Shown piece by piece: positions 5,928 to 7,376 of a DNA stretch of 7,376 nt. Position 1 is the first letter of the stretch. Each line of letters opens with the position of its first letter. A program made the translations under genes and the position numbers. The notes beneath the pieces were generated by a model. That model was not told where the DNA came from. It saw only the letters and a program-made list of their open reading frames with translations, and made no database searches. Source of the stretch: Natronomonas sp. (GTDB taxonomy: Archaea > Halobacteriota > Halobacteria > Halobacteriales > Haloarculaceae); the NCBI GenBank assembly GCA_007121575.1, contig SKKJ01000298.1, positions 1 to 7,376 of the forward strand. The letters run 5' to 3'.

Positions 5928-7136
5928 GTGAGTTTCGGTGGGACGCTGAACGAGACGTTCGAGACGATGTGGAGCGATGGGCGAGGTCCCGCGCTCCTCG
6001 CTGTCTCCGCCGGGTGGTTCCTCTCGCTCGGCGTGCGCATGGTGTATCCGGCGCTGTTGCCCGCGCTGCGTGATACCTACGGGATGAGCCTCACGCTCGG
6101 TGGCTTTCTCATCACGGTGTTGTGGGTCGCCTACGCGCTCGGACAGCTCCCGGGTGGGCTGCTCACGGACCGACTGGGCGAACGGGACGTCCTCATCGCG
6201 AGCACGGTGATCGCCGCCGTGCTACTCACGTTTTTCGTGTTCTCGAACTCGGTGGTTGTCCTCTTCGTCGCAACGGCGCTGTTCGGTCTGGGAACGGCGT
6301 TATACGGCGTGGCACGGTTCACGGCGGCGGCGGCGTTATATCCGGAAAACGACGGAACCGCGATCGGCGTTACGCTGGCGGCGGGACAGATCGGCAACGC
6401 GTTGTTGCCCGCCGTCGCGGGGGCAATCACCGCCGCGACCGCGTGGCAACTCGGCTTCGGGTTCACCATCCCGATCTTCCTTCTCGTGACCGTGCTGTTG
6501 TGGGTCGCCCTCCCGTCGGATCTCTCAGCCGGCGATGGATCAGTCGACGGGATCTCGAGCGAACTGATGCGCGAAGTCATCAGCGAGATACGCCGCCCGA
6601 AAGTCGTGTTGACGGCGCTGGTTTTGACCCTCGCGTTCGGCGTCTGGCAAGCGTTCACCGGCTTCTATCCGACGTACCTGATCGAGCAAAAGGGGTTATC
6701 GCCGACGGTTGCCGCCTCGCTTTTCGGTCTCTTTTTCGCGCTCGGTATCGGCATTCAGCCGGCAACCGGTGCTGCGTACGACCGGTTCGGCCTGCGTCGG
6801 ACGCTCCCCGTTTTGTTCGTGATCGTCATCTCCGGGTTACTCGTGTTACCGACGCTCGAAGGGATCTGGCCGTTGGTGGGAATCACCGTCGTTTTGAGCT
6901 TCATGCTCGGCAACATCGCGGTGTTGTTACCGTATCTAACCGCACAGCTGCCGAACGATATACAGGGGACGTGTCTGGGACTGACCCGAACGGTTTACAT
7001 GACGATCGGTGCGACGAGCCCGTTCATCTTCGGTGCGATCGCCGATAGCGGACTGTTCGACGAAGGATTCTGGATTCTAGCGGGGGTTCTCGGTATCAAC
7101 CTCCTTCTCGTCTTTCGACTTCCGAAAAACGAGTAG
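5928..7136 (+). CDS. Major facilitator superfamily (MFS) transporter
   Basis: A 402-residue integral membrane protein with about 12 hydrophobic segments in two bundles split by a polar central loop (about 197-225), the normal size for the superfamily. MFS motif A is at 77-86 (GLLTDRLGER) between helices 2 and 3, and its degenerate repeat is at 281-290 (GAAYDRFGLR) in the second half. The helices are rich in Gly, Ala, Leu and Val. The polarity and substrate are not evident; the short loops and overall look fit the drug/metabolite exporter or organic-anion groups. The start is a GTG with a good ribosome-binding site; an ATG 13 codons later (5967) would also leave all helices intact. Only one base separates its TAG stop from a UspA relic, so the region after it has been rearranged. 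Confidence 0.93.
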   Translation: MSFGGTLNETFETMWSDGRGPALLAVSAGWFLSLGVRMVYPALLPALRDTYGMSLTLGGFLITVLWVAYALGQLPGGLLTDRLGERDVLIASTVIAAVLLTFFVFSNSVVVLFVATALFGLGTALYGVARFTAAAALYPENDGTAIGVTLAAGQIGNALLPAVAGAITAATAWQLGFGFTIPIFLLVTVLLWVALPSDLSAGDGSVDGISSELMREVISEIRRPKVVLTALVLTLAFGVWQAFTGFYPTYLIEQKGLSPTVAASLFGLFFALGIGIQPATGAAYDRFGLRRTLPVLFVIVISGLLVLPTLEGIWPLVGITVVLSFMLGNIAVLLPYLTAQLPNDIQGTCLGLTRTVYMTIGATSPFIFGAIADSGLFDEGFWILAGVLGINLLLVFRLPKNE

Positions 7137-7137
7137 T

Positions 7138-7257
7138 GTCGGTACTCTTACTAGATATTTCGTACGCCGGACACTACTGGGAAGCGTCACCGACAACGTG
7201 ATACGACAGTCGCCGGTCCCCGTCTTCGTCGTTCCTGCGACGACCGAGTCAAAGTGA
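7138..7257 (+). pseudogene. Relic of a UspA-family gene (C-terminal end only)
   Basis: Read in the frame of base 7138, the segment gives VGTLTRYFVRRTLLGS, then VTDNVIRQSPVPVFVVP, and stops at TGA 7255-7257. The part from 7162 (VRRTLLGSVTDNVIR...VPVFVVP) is a clear match to the end of UspA proteins: the G-S of the nucleotide-binding motif, the following helix and the last strand. The preceding part keeps VGT and R but has lost the HGR-G residues. The first 100 or so residues are missing, there is no start codon, and the MFS stop codon lies immediately before. It is therefore a decayed remnant, perhaps left by a deletion or by insertion of neighbouring DNA. It differs from the UspA copies at 1-266 and 1036-1455, so it is not a simple duplicate of either. 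Confidence 0.75.
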
Positions 7258-7336
7258 CATCCTCGCCCGCCGTGAACGGAGAGGGATCGAAGATCCCTCA
7301 AGCAGTCGGGCGCAGCCCGACGACGGCGGGATTCTC
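7254..7336 (+). ncRNA. IS200/IS605-type right end / omega-RNA (sotRNA)-like structured element without tnpB
   Basis: GTGACATCCTC (7254-7264) is, from memory, a recurring motif just after tnpB in IS1341/IS605-type elements. It is followed by a compact fold. The closing stem CCCGCCGT (7266-7273) pairs with ACGGCGGG (7323-7330), 8 of 8 bases. Inside are GAGGGATC-GAA-GATCCCTC (7281-7299, 8-base stem) and GTCGGGC-GCA-GCCCGAC (7305-7321, 7-base stem), making a three-way junction. GATTCTC follows at 7330-7336. In intact elements this region is the TnpB guide-RNA scaffold, known in Halobacterium as sense-overlapping transcript. Upstream lie only a UspA relic and the MFS gene, so no tnpB is present in cis. 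It may be an orphan guide-RNA gene, a minimal non-autonomous element or a leftover. The fold is directly visible; the assignment is inference. Confidence 0.6.
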
Positions 7337-7350
7337 TCGTTGATCAACGA
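7337..7350. repeat. Perfect 14-base palindrome at the possible guide position
   Basis: TCGTTGA followed by TCAACGA is a perfect palindrome immediately after the GATTCTC end of the structured element. It could be host target sequence (and thus the guide), part of the element, or an unrelated protein-binding site. The remaining bases, 7351-7376, show no recognisable feature. Confidence 0.5.
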
Positions 7351-7376
7351 TAGCTCGTTCACGGCGTTCGACTCGA

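Noticed and set aside
7077..7301. 74-codon minus-strand frame across the end of the MFS gene
   Set aside because: It is the antisense of the MFS end and the UspA relic, with no promoter or recognisable domain.
7266..7330. tRNA gene or simple intrinsic terminator
   Set aside because: The fold has only two internal arms, lacks tRNA-conserved bases such as the T-loop TTCG-type sequence in the right place and a CCA-accepting 7-base stem layout, and no T-run follows the stems.

Overview
The window looks like chromosomal DNA of a halophilic archaeon (Halobacteria). Its proteins are strongly acidic. The promoters have archaeal TATA-like boxes about 25-28 bases before the start codon, as expected for leaderless mRNAs. 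One secreted protein ends in a PGF-CTERM archaeosortase signal, and several families are typical of haloarchaea. The genus cannot be named from the sequence.

Layout: 1-266 is the 3' end of a UspA-type universal stress protein gene (+). 332-1012 is a metallo-beta-lactamase-fold hydrolase of the UlaG/UPF0173 type (+). It converges with a complete second UspA gene at 1036-1455 (-). On the minus strand, reading right to left from 3982, come a secreted, surface-anchored BtuF-type substrate-binding protein (3982-2816), then, after 3 bases, a second binding protein of the same superfamily without a signal peptide (2812-1925), then a small two-helix membrane protein with its own promoter (1850-1566). 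Rightward from the divergent promoter region at 3983-4094 are a helix-hairpin-helix protein (4095-4718), an Azf-like NAD(P)-dependent sugar dehydrogenase/epimerase (4770-5528), a 72-residue two-CxxC zinc-finger-type protein (5613-5831) and a 12-helix MFS transporter (5928-7136).

The last 240 bases (7137-7376) hold no intact gene but are the most unusual part. Directly after the MFS stop codon is a relic of a third UspA gene, only its C-terminal end (7138-7257). Its stop codon is embedded in a sequence resembling the right end of an IS200/IS605 (IS1341-type) element: a GTGACATCCTC motif followed by a near-perfect three-way-junction RNA fold (7266-7330) and GATTCTC. In intact elements this region encodes the omega RNA (haloarchaeal sotRNA) that guides the TnpB nuclease. 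No tnpB lies upstream, so it would be an orphan guide-RNA locus or a minimal, non-autonomous element. A perfect 14-base palindrome (7337-7350) begins where a guide would begin. I see nothing in 7351-7376.

The genes probably work in several independent units: stress proteins (UspA), cobalamin or metal-chelate capture (the BtuF pair, whose BtuC and BtuD partners are not in the window), sugar oxidation (Azf-like enzyme) and export or uptake (MFS). Candidate operator sequences lie upstream of the second UspA gene and between the two divergent promoters at 3983-4094.
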